NCBI RefSeq assembly: GCF_047495875.1
Contig: NC_092466.1
Span: forward strand, 10,970,561 to 11,034,560
Length of the DNA stretch: 64,000 nucleotides
Origin: Pithys albifrons albifrons
Taxonomy: Eukaryota > Chordata > Aves > Passeriformes > Thamnophilidae
Direction of reading: 5' to 3'
Both the position numbers and the translations under genes were made by a program. Shown piece after piece: positions 1 to 13,438 of the stretch. The notes beneath the pieces were generated by a model, which saw nothing but the letters and a program-made list of their open reading frames with translations, ran no database searches and was not told the origin of the DNA. How positions within the stretch are numbered: position 1 is the first letter of the stretch; each line of letters starts with the position of its first letter.

Positions 1-645
1 GTGCTGCTCTGGGGTGACGTCTGACGCACAGAGTTGTGGTCATGGATCAGAGAGAGCCTGGCATGGTGGGAACCTTGTGAAGCACCTAGAGAGGAAAACA
101 GGAGAGATGTCACACTTGTTCTGCTTGTGAGTGTATCACATCCTTGTCCCTCATCCTGTGCTCATCTTGTTCATTGAGGCAGTTTTGATCAGTTCTTTAC
201 ATTACAACAGGAAACTACCTGAAGGACAGGAAAACACTGTAACTACAAAGCCTGTATGCAGTGCAGACCTCACCTCACACTCAGGGTGGAAGAGGTACAG
301 TTTAACAGCACAGCGAGGTTGATGTGACTCCTTGTCCTTTGCTGTTTGTGGATGGGGTGATACCAGTGCCTGCACCAAGGAGGGACTGCAGGGAAAGCAC
401 AGCTGGGGCAGAGGGAGGAGCCTGCCCAATTGCCTCAGAGGTACTGTCTAAATGCAGTGTCAGGGTGAAATCTCCAAGGAGCACAAAATTCCCACTGAAA
501 CAACAAATGGTGATATTCCCAGACGATGCTAAGTGGGAAAGATTTCACCATGAGCGAATGTGACCGTGGTAAGCAGCATGTGTTACGTACCCAGCTTCAT
601 TTCACTTGCGTGAGAATCCATATGCTTGGAATGCCTCTTCCGCTG

Positions 646-663
646 CCTCCTCCTCCTCCTCCT
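646..663. repeat. (CCT)6 microsatellite
   Basis: Six tandem CCT triplets lie inside a slightly longer pyrimidine tract that runs to about 667. This is a simple repeat with no evidence of function. Confidence 0.9.
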
Positions 664-3600
664 CCCTCTGCTCTTACCAGGGATTTTTAAGGCAGCAGGG
701 AGCGTTTACTAATACTAGTTGGGTGTAACTTGCCAGCATGACTGACTGTGCTATTAGCTGTGGCACAGGATAGCACTTCAAAACCTGGAGATGGATGATA
801 AGTGATGTTAAATAGTTCTGCGTATGCAAAATAAACGTTTGAAGCTTGCAAGACTAGCGTTACAGACATTGCTGGGTTTATTAGAAAACGGGAAAGTTAT
901 CTAAAAAAGTAGAGCATAAGCAGAAGTAAAAAAAATGAGACCTATGTAAACAATACAGAAAAGAGCTGGGACTTAATGGGCGCAGAATTGCAAGAGAGTT
1001 TTAAATTAAAGACTAGGGGTAAGGGAGAGGTTTGGAAGAACAAGCAGTTTAGTTAAAGCCCTCAAATCTCTCTGTTAAGAAAAAGGATAGGGCAGAAGGC
1101 AATGGAGATGAGGAAACAGCGAAGATGAGTGTCTATAACTGAAAGTCTAAGATGCATGTGCACACCCAAATCACAAAAATAATAGCTACCCCACAACCAT
1201 CTTTAGATTTTTTTTTAGATTTACTGCCATTTTGGTACATATGGCAGTAATCTGAAAATAAAGAAGATGAACTAGAATGCCTGACTTTGAATAAGCATAT
1301 CAGCAACACACTGGGAAACTTTCTAGAAAAGAACAAAAACAATTAATAAAATACTACTACACCAGGTTTCAACAGTATAAATGTCAGAATGGTTCATGCC
1401 AGAGAGGGAAAGATAAGTGACTCAGCTTCTCAGAAGAACTGCATATATTGATACCAAATTAAACGTTTGCCTTTAAAAACAGGAATCATATCAAAGTGAT
1501 CAAGTTCATTGAAATCATCAGCTAAAACCAGAAAAGCACTTGTAGATGGCATCAGATGTTTAAAGACACTCTAGAGCCAACTCAGCATCAAAAAAAAAAT
1601 TTCAAAAATTAAAAAATAAGCCAATGTGTTTAAACCATGTAATACTTCTGAGATGTAAAAATAATTTCATTAAAAAACAGGCAGTTAAGGATGATATAAA
1701 AGAACAGAAATTCTGATGAAGTGGATGTGAGAGAACAATGAAGTATAAGAACCGAAAAGCAACTTGCTAAAGGCATAAAATGGAATGATAGGACATTTTC
1801 AAGCATAGCAAAAGCAGGAGAGTTCATGGGGTCCATGGACGATCCATATGTAGAAGGGGCACTTGAGAGAGAGAAAGAATAGAGTACAAAATCAAATTGA
1901 TTTTGTTGTGTTGCTGTTCCCTCTGAACTCCCATGCTAGATTACTCTTTAAGGAGGATCAGTCTTAGAGGGAAGTTTCATCATATCTTCAATGGGACCAG
2001 GCTGAGATCACTGTGACTTGTGCCTCTACCTTGATCAGAGTCTCCTGCCCTGTTCCTTGTGTTAGTGCTGGTCATTGCTTGATCCCATGGTGATCAAGTT
2101 TAGGCAGTGAAGGCAGCAAGTCATTGAGGGTATGGGCCATACTTCACAGCCTGGGATCCCAGGGACTCCCCATCTCAGTGTCATGAACTATCAGCTTTCC
2201 CAGGGAGAATTTTAATGAGGGACTCCAAAGACTGAGGGATGGGGAAGGCAAAATCACCAACTGCCCAGCACACAACATCAAAAAGACATTATGAAGAAGC
2301 TGTGAGAGGGTCTGAGACCTTGGACCAGGTCTCTTCCCTGCCAGAAAATGGTCAGGCACTGGAAGAACCCCAGGGCTATGCCATAGACATGGCTGGGTCC
2401 ACTGCTGCACCTAGCAGCCAACAAATCCTACCCCATTGAGCACAGAGCCAGCACAACCCATTGGGTGTCCCTGCCACACTGTGTCTGAGTAGCACTCAGC
2501 AGGCAAGGAGAGGCAATCTGTGAGGATGTGGGTATGATAGTTGTGAGCTGTGTGGTTCAGAGACATAGCAGGTAGATGTTAGTTAGCCTAGTGATGGGAT
2601 TCCTCGTGGCTGGATAGACTGGTATCCTGTATCTGATACAGAACACAAAGCAAAATACCTTCTCCCCATGCCTTGTTGAACTCCTATATTAATTAGGACA
2701 ATGCTCACCTCCTGAGATTACTTCAGAAATTAATTGGTATGGGCAAAGCTTGGGATTCTTAGATAGATGCATAAATTATTTAAACAGCTTTTAAGCAGTT
2801 CCCTTTTAAATGTGAAACCAACATGGTTACATCAAGATCCTTTCAACTGGGCATGTGACCAAGGTAACAGTGAGGGTCTGGAGCTGATCATCTTCAAAGC
2901 TGGAGTACCTGGAGTGCCTGCTCTGTGTGGAGGCTAAGCATAGAACAGGCATTGGGAATTCAAACATTCCAGCTGGTGATTTGCTACACCAATTTTTACA
3001 TCTAGGCTGGATCAGGCTGTGAACCAGCATGGCACAGACTGCTTGGAATGGAGAGACCCACGCTGCAGTCATTTAAAATAGGGGCTCCCAAAAGCTGTAT
3101 CCTTTTCCTTTCTAAGCATTTCCACTTATTCAATAATTAAGAAATTTAATAACTTTCATTTTTCCCATAAACATCTGCCACAAGCAATTACAGTTATCCA
3201 TGTCTCAGCAGATCTTAGTTCAGTGAACATTTTTATGAGAATATCTATTTTTTAATGGTAGTGCTTCAAGACTTTATTTGGAACCACAATGGACTATCCA
3301 AAGGAAAAAGAGAGATTTTGTACATTATTCAGACCCAAGAATAGGATTTTCTGAAATAAAGCACAGCCAGAAACACAAAGAGGTGACTGTTGCAACATCT
3401 GGCATGCTAACACTAAAAAACCCACATAAATTAAGATAACAAGCCTTTGATGATTGTCCCTTTTTCTTAAATTGTTTATTTGGAATTTTGATTGCCTCTT
3501 TTCCTTAAATTTGGTTATTTGGAATTTCCTAGCCACAAGGATCTTCCAAACTGAAAAGTCAAGAGTTCATTTTCTTTTCCAAGTGTCAACATGCACTGTC

Positions 3601-6600
3601 TCAGGGCACTGGAGACTTTTTAGGGAGGTGTGGTTGGAAACACTGTCTCCTTTCTGTTCAGGCTCAGCTCCTGAGCCACCCTGGTGTGGAGGGCAGGCGA
3701 GGGCAGGCAAAGTCAGTGTTCAGATTCCTCTAAGTAAAGCTGGAAATCTGGGTAAATGTTTTGGATGCATTGGGTGCTTTATTCCTAGCATTTCTTCCTG
3801 AAACATTGCATGGCCCAGTCATGCCATGGTCTAACAAACAAGCTTAAGGTTTAGGGTATTGTTGCTGTTTTAATCAGACCTTAGGTCACCATCCATTAAG
3901 CCTTCAGCACTTTGAAGCTCATGCATGTAATTCAGTCCAGTTAAATAAAGGCTGAAATCCATCTTGTCTTTATATCACCTCAAGAGCTGGCCTGAAATAA
4001 GTTTATGTTGTGTTGGCATTTTTCAGCACTCTCCAGTGTAGATCAAACACATCCCATTTCTCATGCAGGGATTAAAAAGTGACTCTTGGCTAATAGAACC
4101 TCTCTGCTTCCATAATGCCAATACATCCAACAGTCTGATTTTCAAATATTTTAGCCACTTTCATGGTTGCCATTACTGCAGTCTCTGATCAGTCATAGTC
4201 TTGAATGTCCCATCACATCTCTTGGACTGACAGCTGCTCTTTTGCCAAGAGTACAGATGGACAACTCTGGGCCAGACAAGGGAATATGTGTCCCACACCA
4301 TGGCAGACACCTTCCAGCTCCTTGGCTGCCAGCACAATCACTGCACCAACTTTTATTTCCTGTTTTCCATCTAGCAAAAGGCATCGGCCAAATCCCACTG
4401 GCATCTATGAGCATCTTACCATGGACGTCACAAACCTTCTACTGACTTCAGCAAACTTGGCTCAAACCTAATTGTTCCTGCCAGCCTTACTTTGTTCCTG
4501 GACTTTGCAGGATAACTGCTAAGGACAGAAATAAATCCTTTGTTTACTCTGGTAACTGGAGAGCTCCTTTAACCTCTGGCTAAAAACAGGTGCATTTTCC
4601 TATCAGGTTCATGAGTCATTTATCCCAGGAAAGACTGATGAACTTGGAAAGCTCAGTGCTCACAGAACAACAGGAAAGGATGACTTTTTAATTGAATGGT
4701 AGCAAATCTCATAATCTGGTTTTCCTGGGTGGTTTTTTTCTTTGAAGTCATATTAAGTCTTGGTTTAATATAGCTCATGCCCGCTCCTTGTGAATTCCTG
4801 GCATTTCAGCATCTATCCAGTTTGGGATGGAAAACACTACTCATGTTAGACTCCTACAGGAAACAGCAGGTGTAATCTGTGACTACATAAATGGTGCAGG
4901 CAATTAATACCTCTGTAATAGATTTTGTGCTTGGTCCAGCATAATCAGATCTTTCAGTACAGGGACTTGTATTTTTTTTCCTATGTGGAGATCAAGTAAT
5001 CCCTTTCTACAGAGATGTTTTCTCAGAAAACACTATTGCTTCTTACAACATTCTGATCAGGAACAGCCAAGGAATTCTTAAAAGGTGACCTTCAAAGGTG
5101 TCTTCTTTTGATGAATTAATTAAAAATGACCTGCAATATCTTTCCTCTCCAGTTTTAACACCAGAAATTCAGGTCTTATCACCTTGTTTTTCCACAACTG
5201 CAGACTTATGATGACATCCTGAGAAGCTGCTCTGGGGATATTTCTCCATTGCACAGTTAACTCATGTGCTGACTCAAAATCAGTGGCTCTTGGTGTACAC
5301 AGAGGAGAAACTTCTGACCAGGCCAGGGTGTACTTCCAGTCCAGACCAGACTACCTGGTTGGCTGTGGAGTGCAGAACATGGGATTAGACTTTATCTGTC
5401 TTGCACTGTGACTGCAGACAGGAGAATAACAATCAATTGAATTCTGCTGGTTCTCCAATGTACCTCCTGTAGCTTCTCTGTGGTAGCCAAGTGGCTATAA
5501 AAGAATTCCACTGAGGACCAGAGTGGTCTAGTTCTGTGGCCAAATACACAGAGATTAGCACAGTATCAGCAGGGGCACAGAAGTACAGGTTGGAGATGGG
5601 GCCAGGCTACCGCACAGTGAAAATGAAGCCTGGTGGGAGAATTCACTTTTTTATTACATCTCACATGGTTTTGCTAAAGATACCTCACCATGTTAAGGGT
5701 TGTTGAAATAAGGAGAAGTCACCTAGTCCCTGAATGGCAGGGATGTTCAAAGAGTCCTCTTTTCATGTTTGTGTCCTTTGAGGAAGTTCAGTGCATGAAT
5801 GGTAAAGAGAAGACAACATTCTTGGCACTGTGAATGAAGCAGATAAGTATGTCTGGTGTAATGAAGGAAAACATGCACAAAACCCTCTCAACAGAGCTAT
5901 GCAGAGGAACATAAGCAAAGTATCTTTGCCTTTACAAAAATCAAAGGCTTTCTTATTTATTTGATTAAATAAGGCACAAATATTTCCAGTTCCTGCCTAT
6001 CCCCACCCCATTCGTCCCTCTCCCCCTGCCCTGCCTCAGGTCTCTTGGAATGACACCAGCACTACTTACAAAACCACCAGAAAGTCAATTGCTCACATAT
6101 GTTATTGCAGGGTTAATTTTTAACCTCTTCCAGCTGCACAGTCAGCTGGCTTGGTAAGACATGTTCCTCCAGGCAGTTACCAAGTGACAGCTTTCCATTC
6201 CTGTTGTGCATGATTTGGAGGATCCCCCACAAAGGCAGAGTCCCACAGAGCTCCACCACATGCTTGCCTCCCCATCCTGAGGGCCCATTAGGACAAAAGA
6301 AAGAGGCCAGAGGACTGCAAAAGCCACATATGGCCAGAGGGCTGCAGGGATGGATGTTGGAGGGAAGAGGAATGCAACACTTGCATCTGAGAAAAGTGGC
6401 ATTAATTTGGGTCACTATGAGTCTTAGAGGTCTACAGCAAAGGTGCCAGTGTTACAGCCAGTGCTTACTCACCAGGGCCACAGGCAGTGTCAGCAGGCTT
6501 ACAGAGAGCAGAGCACTCGCCAGTATCTTTCCATGAGCCCTCCAGGGACCGCAGACTCTAGACTTGGTGGAACAGAAACCAGAGCACACTATGCACTGGC

Positions 6601-7940
6601 TCCCTGATGTCAGAGAAAGGATCTACAAAGCATAACTAAATTCTGGTGGGCCATGTACCTAAGTCAATTGCTGGTTGGTTCACACAGGGACCCACAGCCT
6701 GACAGCCACAGCAGCATCACCTGCCACCCACCCAGGTGGGGAGAGGCATCAAGCATCGTGTGGAGCCCCACAGTGTAGGGTGAGTCCAAACAGAATGGAT
6801 CCTGCTCCTCTGCACCGCCGCCTGCAGCCTCAGTGCCCAGACATGCTCCAGCTGATCCAGCTTGCTAGACCTGCAAGACACCCAGCTCAGAAAAATGTAA
6901 AATAAAAGAAAATTTTTAAAAAGGAAGGAGCAGATATTTTCTAGCATGACAAATTTCACCAGCTCATCCAAAGCATCCAAGGAGCACTAGAGCTGTTGTA
7001 AATGATGGGAGAAGGTGACAAAGACCAGGACTGTGGGGGGAAAAAGATTTTTCTCTGTGGTGATGGGTAGCTGTTACAATGCCTTGCACTATGTCAAGAG
7101 CAACACCTTTAGGCTGTGTTGAGGGAACAGACACTTGGAATTGCAGATATCTGAGTGGAAACAAGACAGGCAGTGCCTGTCCTCTCCCTGGCTCCCTCCT
7201 TCAGCCTTCCCTGCAGTGGTACTCTGGGTCCCACAGTGACAGGGCTGCACCAGGACTAGTGCAGGCAAGGGGGAGAACAGATTTACACCGGATCCAAGTG
7301 TCTGTGTGCCATATGGTTATGGAATGAGTCTAACAACAACGAGAAAGAAAGACTTACATCTTGCTGAGAGCCATTTTATAAAGCATGTGAAGTTTTGTCA
7401 AGCCTCTTTCTGGAGCTACATCAATGGACTTTTCAATCAAAAAGCAATTTTCTGCTTTTCAATAGAAGAGGTATGATCAGAGGTATGACCAGCTCTGTGA
7501 AACATTCCTAACTGAGGAAAGACCCAAGTGCAAATACTTTTCCCATAGGTGTAATTTAGAACAGAATCATATGAAAAAAATTCAAAGCAACCAGGTTAGT
7601 GGTGCCTGTGCAGGCAGTGAAGTCAGCCTCCAGCCCCACTTCCGGGGGTCAAGCTCATGCATGAGAGTAACCTTTACAGCTAGATAAGGCTGGAAGGGTA
7701 GATTTTAACAATTAACCTGCCCAAACAACAGCCCCAGCAGTGCTAGCCCAAACTGTGCGAGATATCAAGAGGAAAATTCAGTAGAGTGGGTGAAACTGCA
7801 GTGGCAATAGAGACAGGCTCAGTTATAAAAGTGACCATATGTTCTGCTTAAAAATAGTTATTCTGGTCTCAGTTGTCCTTAAAACCACTAGTAAGGAAAC
7901 TAGTTATATTGTTGTGTGTGTCTTCTATAAAAAAAGAAAT

Positions 7941-7955
7941 ACTACTACTACTACT
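7941..7955. repeat. (ACT)5 microsatellite
   Basis: Five perfect ACT triplets follow an A-rich run. This is a short simple repeat. Confidence 0.9.
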
Positions 7956-10900
7956 GAAAATATCTCTACCTCTGTGACAATTTAATCAAGGCTTCTCAAT
8001 TTTCCTCCACACTCTTGAGCCGTGGGGGATTAGATCACCTTTAGGGCAGCCAGTGTAACATGCCATGTGAGAACAAACACAATTATTTCTAGCTGTCTGC
8101 TTTGGAGCCAGTGTACTCAGAAGGCAGCTCAGCCTGCTCTGAGTCCATCTATCTCAGACACCTAAGCCAGGTGTGAGAACTCACTTCTGCTTCCATCATG
8201 CTCCCTGGTAAGCCAGCATCATCCTTCCTAATGGCAAACAAAGGGGACCAGTGAAAAGCAGCATAAAAGGCAATCTTTCTGCCTTGCCAACATTGCAGAT
8301 TGGACATGCCAGAGAACAGGGAAGTGATGTTTTCACAGCAGAGAGGGGAAGGATATCAATAACACAGGAAAATGTGCCCTGCAGCTTTTGTGGTACCAGT
8401 GCTATAACGTGCATTTCTGGGCCACCTAATAATAGCAGAATATTGATAAATAGAGGGCTGGGACTCAGGTGTAAAGTGATGATGACAAAGGAAAAGCTGA
8501 TGGGGAAGGAGGTAGGAATTGATTAATATGAGAAAAGTAGGAGCACATAGTTAACTCCACTATCAGCTGTCCACATGCAAGTGAAGGAAATTAACTGGGC
8601 AAACCAGCCAAGGTGACAGCCTGGCTGCAGGAGACCAGGGGATTTCGTCACCATGGAGGTGATTTCCCAGGTGAGGGACCACAGTTTGATGGTGTGCAAT
8701 GGCTTTTATTTCTACAGGGCTCAGTTTAACCCAAAGCACCTCGAAAGAGTGCAGCCCCACCCATGAGCTGCTGGACTGTAATGCAGACCATCCTGATGCT
8801 TTGCAGTCCAGCCCACAAACAGGAGACAGAAAACAGCTTTCTCTCTGGCCCCAGCCCTGCATGACAGCCAGGGCCAGGCTTTTAAACAAGTACTGATCTA
8901 ACAGGATTCTGGTCCTTCAGAGGTTCCCAGGGTGAGGCCACGGCAAAAGGGAGAGAAAATCCAGCAATGGGGAATCCCACCTGTAGCCAGCAGAAGTGGC
9001 ATGGTCTATCTGCATGCCAGTTAAGTGCTTCTTCCTGGAATGTGAATAGCTATTAAATATATCAACACATATGTCAAGGCTTGGCTTGTTTTTTCCAACC
9101 TATCCAAGCACTTGGTAGCTATGAAGAGGGATGGGAAGATACAGTTTTGGTAAGGAATTCGTGAAATCTTGTAGTTCTTGTGTATGGGTCAGGCTCTGAG
9201 GTGCCAGCACTGAGTGCAGACTCTGTACAACCATCAGTGGGCCACAAGCAAATTGTGACTTAACCACCAACCACAGGGGAGAGAGAACTGGAAAAAAATC
9301 CCTCGTGGATTCCCAAAACAGCCACTGGCTGATCTGATCCTCAGGTGACTAATAACAATTTGGACTATCTGACACTTTGTGGCTTTACTGGAAAGTTTAC
9401 TCCCTTGCTGCCAGCATAAAGAGACTCACTCCCCTAGCTAGGTTCCAGAGAAATACAGAGGAAGCTCAAACAAAATAACAATTTACTTCAACACTGTAAA
9501 TGTCACAGTGATGCTCATGGGAGGGGGAAGTGGGGAACTTGGTTTGATCTGTGCTAAAATGTCCTAACTAGACTGTCTTCAGATCTAGCAGCTCAAACAG
9601 CACCCACAATAAATAGGGCCAACAGCAGAGAAGAAAAGTACAGTGGAGAAATTTAAGCCAGTTTCTATCAAAGTGCAGTGTGAATTGGGCCTTAGTGCAC
9701 CTTGCTCTTGTTCAGCTTTGCTAATTGTCCTCCATGCGTCAGTTGGTTGTTTGCTTGGCTTTAGAATATTATTTCCCTTCTCTCTGGTCGAAGCCTATTA
9801 CATTTGCTCTCCAGGCTTCATGGAAGATATTATCAGCCTTCAAAACCTCCTGCATGCCTCCATCATGCTTGTGTGCCTGCATCACGTCATCTTCCTCCAG
9901 CACAAAGGCATCAATTAGAGGATGATCCCAGGGCACTCGTATGGTGCCATCAAAACGCTGCCATGTCACCTCCTCACACCACTTCCTCTGCACTCATTCC
10001 TGTGACCCCCATTTTGCTGGAAGGGAAGAGCAGGAAAACAAATGTGACCTAGGCTTCACCAGGACATAGTTGCAGCAGCTCTTTTTGTCAAATTAGTAAA
10101 AGGAACTGGCAGAAAGGAGCCTGTTATTCCAGCCCTGCCACTCACCTGATGACAGGAGCAATTGATCCCAAATACAACCACAACTGTTACAAAATAAGCA
10201 AGAGTCAGTTGTCCTTAAAATGAGCTTGCAACCAGAAAACTGGATTTTTTTTTCTTTCCTTAGTAACAAGTTTGAAAACAGAAATGAAGTTGTCGGCTCA
10301 GTCATCTGCAGGTGCTTAGTCTGCAGGTTTCTAAAAACAATACTGGGTTATTTTTAAAAGCTGGAGAAGAGGAATAACAACCAAGTTGTCCCCTTTCCTC
10401 CCTTTTCTAAGCATTCTTACTTGCATTATCAGCAGAGGTATGGAAAACATAACAGAGGGAATTCAATAAGCTCAGACATGTTATCCTTTTTTATCAAGTT
10501 CTTGATTTTCCAACATGAATCATTTCAGGTGGGATGAAGAAAAAATTCTATTTTTTCTTAAGAAACAAATAAACAAAGAAGCCATCCACAAAGTGCCACA
10601 CCACTAGTCATCCAAATCATAGTTTCAAAAGTGAGCATTTCATGTAAACCTAATGTCTATTTTTGTGAAATTGCTTCTGAGAATAAGCCACAAACAACTC
10701 AATTATAATACTTTCAGAAGTGTTTCTGAAGTTCTCAGGATTCATACTGCTTTGGGGTTTTGCATTTTCCCCCTCCCTCATTTCCTCCTCTACTATGGCA
10801 AATATTTCAGGGAAGTGTTTAAATGAAAATAAAAACCTGCTTTCAGAGCTGACTGTAATTTTAAAGTACATAGTAATGAGTAGGGAGAGGAGGAGAGTCT

Positions 10901-11965
10901 GTCTTGATTTTTTTACAGCTTTGTCCTGAATCACAAAGAGCAGATGGGTAATTTCAAGCAGAATGATTTTTATGTCTGAATGGGAAACACACAGAACAAA
11001 TCAGAGCAAAAGCCAAGTGTCCTGTATTGCAAGTCCCTCCTATGGCATCCTCAGAATGGAAAGTAAAAAGCATCTCTGCCCTTACAGACCCCTCACAGAT
11101 GGAAGGCTTCAGAGCACTGCAATGACACTACACAGCTATATCCACTAAATTTATAAACCAGTCTATTCTTCCATGGACAAAGGATGGATGAACAGTGAAA
11201 GGCAAAGCTCTCTTTCAGTCCATTAAAATAAATGTGGCCCATCCTTTTTGTCTTGAGCAGAGATTCTGTATGCATGTGCAAATAAGACAGTACAATGTAA
11301 ATCTGATTTGTCCTTTACTGATTTACAAGTGGTTATAATAGAGAATAAACATTTCAATGAGTATATCTTGATCCACTCTCCAGTATTTCTTTCAATCCTT
11401 TTGCTGACTTACTTAAACAATTATTTCTACACTTACACAATCATGATGCTGACTCACCTGTAACGAATTAAACTATTGTAAAGGGATTATCGTCACTTAA
11501 TCCTTGTTGTCCTATAGATACAAATTAGAGCAGCATTTGAAATGCACACAAGCCAACTCAACCTTTGTATTTAACTTACAGTTTTCTTCCTTGTTGTTCT
11601 GTGGCCTCTCTTACCTTAATGAATATTTTTATATTGCTTTCCTTTCAAAACTCAAACATCACGTCTGCACCAATACAATTCATCTGTTCTTGTACTGTGC
11701 CCCTCCATATTCCCTTATCCCTCCATGTCTGCTCTTTTACCAGCTACCCAGACTCCACCATTGTTTATATGGAAATACCTCTGGGCATCTCACACATGGA
11801 ACCCCAGGTGGGTTTGTGCCTCTCCATTCAAAATAACCAGAAGCTCCATGAGCTGCTGCTCTGCTGGACACCCACTCCAGCCAGGGCACAGAGAGGAAAT
11901 AATCAGTCCACAATGGCAAGGCCTCTTTTGACTATTAGTATTTCTTTAAAATTTTCATATTTATG

Positions 11966-11982
11966 AAATAAATAAATAAATA
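11966..11982. repeat. (AAAT)4 microsatellite
   Basis: Four tandem AAAT units lie in AT-rich DNA just downstream (on the minus strand) of the candidate gene ending near 12,185. Confidence 0.9.
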
Positions 11983-12184
11983 CCATTACCACAGCCCCCT
12001 CTTCTGTAGCTCTTCCTCTTTTATGTGTTACATGCCATGTATATGATTGCAAACTCTTTGGTCGGTGCAGTGTCTCTCTTCCCACTTTTGCAGTTTGACA
12101 CAACAACCTTCTAACTTTGATTTCATTCTGAGTGACATAATAAATAACCAGTAACAAACAAACCATGAGAAATTTGCACCATGT

Positions 12185-12281
12185 TTACTGGATAAATCTG
12201 AAGGAAATAGACTGCACAACAAGCATCTCCCTAGTGATTACTTGAAACGAGTGGATTGAACGCTCCAGGACTTCTCTAAGC
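12185..12281 (-). CDS. Candidate exon 4 (possibly terminal) of an unrecognised minus-strand gene
   Basis: On the minus strand a pyrimidine-rich acceptor (TTTTCTTCCAG) places the exon start at 12,281. The first base completes the AG/G codon left by the exon at 12,402-12,561. The frame then stays open for residues such as LREVLERSIHSFQ and ends at a TAA at 12,185-12,187. An internal donor (CAA|GTAATC, with GT at 12,240-12,241) would instead give a 40-bp exon ending in phase 0. A next acceptor at 12,198-12,199 would leave an intron of only 44 bp, too short for a vertebrate, so I prefer the read-through terminal form. The intron separating it from the previous exon is 120 bp. I recognise no domain and infer no function. 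The call rests on splice signals and phase only. Confidence 0.27.
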
Positions 12282-12401
12282 CTGGAAGAAAACAACCTCT
12301 CCATGGTACCATCTTGTGCTCCACCCATCAATTCTCCTTTCAGAAAACAATGGGTGGTGAGTGAAAATGAAAGGGTTAATTTCTCTCTGTCACTGGCTAA
12401 C

Positions 12402-12561
12402 CTTTCCAGGCTGTTCAGTTTCCTTGCAGACTCCAGTCCATCGGAGGCATGCGAGGTGAAGGATAGAATTACACACTGGGCATGTTTCCTGTACTTAGTG
12501 GGTGGATAGAGCACAACTTCCTCACTAATAATGTCAAGGTAATTAGGACATCCTGCAAAAC
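12402..12561 (-). CDS. Candidate exon 3 of an unrecognised minus-strand gene
   Basis: This is the best-supported of the four exon candidates. On the minus strand the acceptor is TTTCTTCCCTGTTACAG (AG at 12,562-12,563) and the donor is GGAAAG|GTTAGC. The exon is 160 bp: two bases, 52 whole codons, then two bases. Its peptide includes CPNYLDIISEEVV and LYPPTKYRKHAQ and ends ARKLNSLE, which looks like ordinary soluble protein rather than low-complexity translation. A second acceptor 9 bp further in (TTTTGCAG) keeps the same phase. The frame stays open across both neighbouring introns for 153 codons, which could equally mean a single intronless ORF or pseudogene. I do not recognise the family. 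Phase agrees with the exons on either side. Confidence 0.33.
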
Positions 12562-12835
12562 CTGTAACAGGGAAGAAATAACCATTGTTTATTGTCAGTT
12601 CTATTGCTGAGGTGGTGGGCTTCCCTTGTAACTTCTTACCTTTCATTTTGAGCCCATCTCTACTTCACCAGAGACACAACTGGGCCAAATACAAGAACCC
12701 CAGGATTCGCACTGTCCCTCTATCCAAGTCTCTGAGCCACTGGGCTGCAGAAGAACATCTCTGGTTCAGCAGTAAATCACTTTATGCAGTGTGGTGAACT
12801 GACAAAAAGATGGATCAAGAGCACATCTTGCATAC

Positions 12836-12981
12836 CTGCTTGTTCCACAAAGCAGAGTCTAGTCTGGTGGTCAGGACAACCCTCGGGCAGATGAGGCAGG
12901 GCTCTGGAAAAGCCTCTCTCCTCTTGAGAAGAGCCCAGCATGCAACAGCTTCTACTGGAAAGAAACACTGCTTGTTTGACT
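12836..12981 (-). CDS. Candidate exon 2 of an unrecognised minus-strand gene
   Basis: On the minus strand the acceptor is GCCATTTCTTTCTAG (AG at 12,982-12,983) and the donor is the strong CAAGCAG|GTATGC (GT at 12,834-12,835). The 146-bp exon holds one completing base, 48 codons, and one leftover G. That G joins the two bases opening the exon at 12,402-12,561 to make a Gly codon. The peptide includes VKQAVFLSS and ends RLCFVEQA. A second acceptor in the same phase lies about 27 bp further in (TTTCTTTCCAG). The following intron is 274 bp. Another frame is also open through this segment but does not match the next exon's phase. Product unknown. Confidence 0.3.
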
Positions 12982-13385
12982 CTAGAAAGAAATGGCACCA
13001 GCACTGACCTTCAAGTATTATGAAGCCAGCAGCCCTCACAGGGGCCACAGAGTACAGTAAGATTTAAATAATTCTGCTTAGTTTCCTACTGGCTCCCTTA
13101 AAAAGCTTCTTTATTTGATGTGGGCTTTTGGTGGATGCTGTTTAGAGGAGTGGAAATATTCCTTTGCCCTTTGGGAAGGCAGATTTTGGACAAAAGTAAC
13201 AAACTTGAGGCCCATGAATATATCTAAGAAAAAAACAGAGACGTTTTGGGTAACCCAAACTTTTTTTAGATCTTTGTTTCACAAGATTTTTAGCAGCAGA
13301 CAACTGTCCATACAAGTTTGCTATGAATTTTCTCTCCTCTCACTGGAAGGATGCCAAGATGATATGGTTACATGGAATATCATAC

Positions 13386-13438
13386 TGAGAACCAGTTCGA
13401 TGTGCAGCCCGGGCCCCCAGCCCAGGGCTCTGCATTTG
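13386..13438 (-). CDS. Candidate exon 1 (possible first coding exon) of an unrecognised minus-strand gene
   Basis: A long pyrimidine tract ending TTCCCCTCAG places a minus-strand exon start at 13,438. The donor is TTCTCA|GTATGA with GT at 13,384-13,385. The exon is 53 bp and GC-richer than its surroundings. Only one of its three open frames ends with two leftover bases, as the exon at 12,836-12,981 requires. That frame has an ATG as its second codon and reads MQSPGLGARAAHRTGS. All three frames are open, so phase agreement here is weak evidence. The intron to the next exon is 402 bp. This is the least certain exon of the model. Confidence 0.18.

Larger units (their letters stand above)
1..12184. 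other. Single-copy DNA without recognisable genes
   Basis: I see no ORF with a recognisable domain, no tRNA- or rRNA-like sequence, and no clear transposon ORF. Open frames are 60-133 codons, have no family resemblance, and appear on both strands as expected by chance. The stretch is AT-leaning with few CpGs and contains only small simple repeats, listed separately, plus short A/T runs near 1,208-1,220 and 1,590-1,620. It could be intergenic or a long intron. Short exons inside it cannot be excluded by eye. Confidence 0.6.

Noticed and set aside
12198..12241. A further intron between a 40-bp exon and an exon starting at 12,197
   Set aside because: Splice signals and phase fit, but the intron would be 44 bp, below the usual minimum for vertebrate splicing. 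The read-through form ending at 12,185 is preferred.
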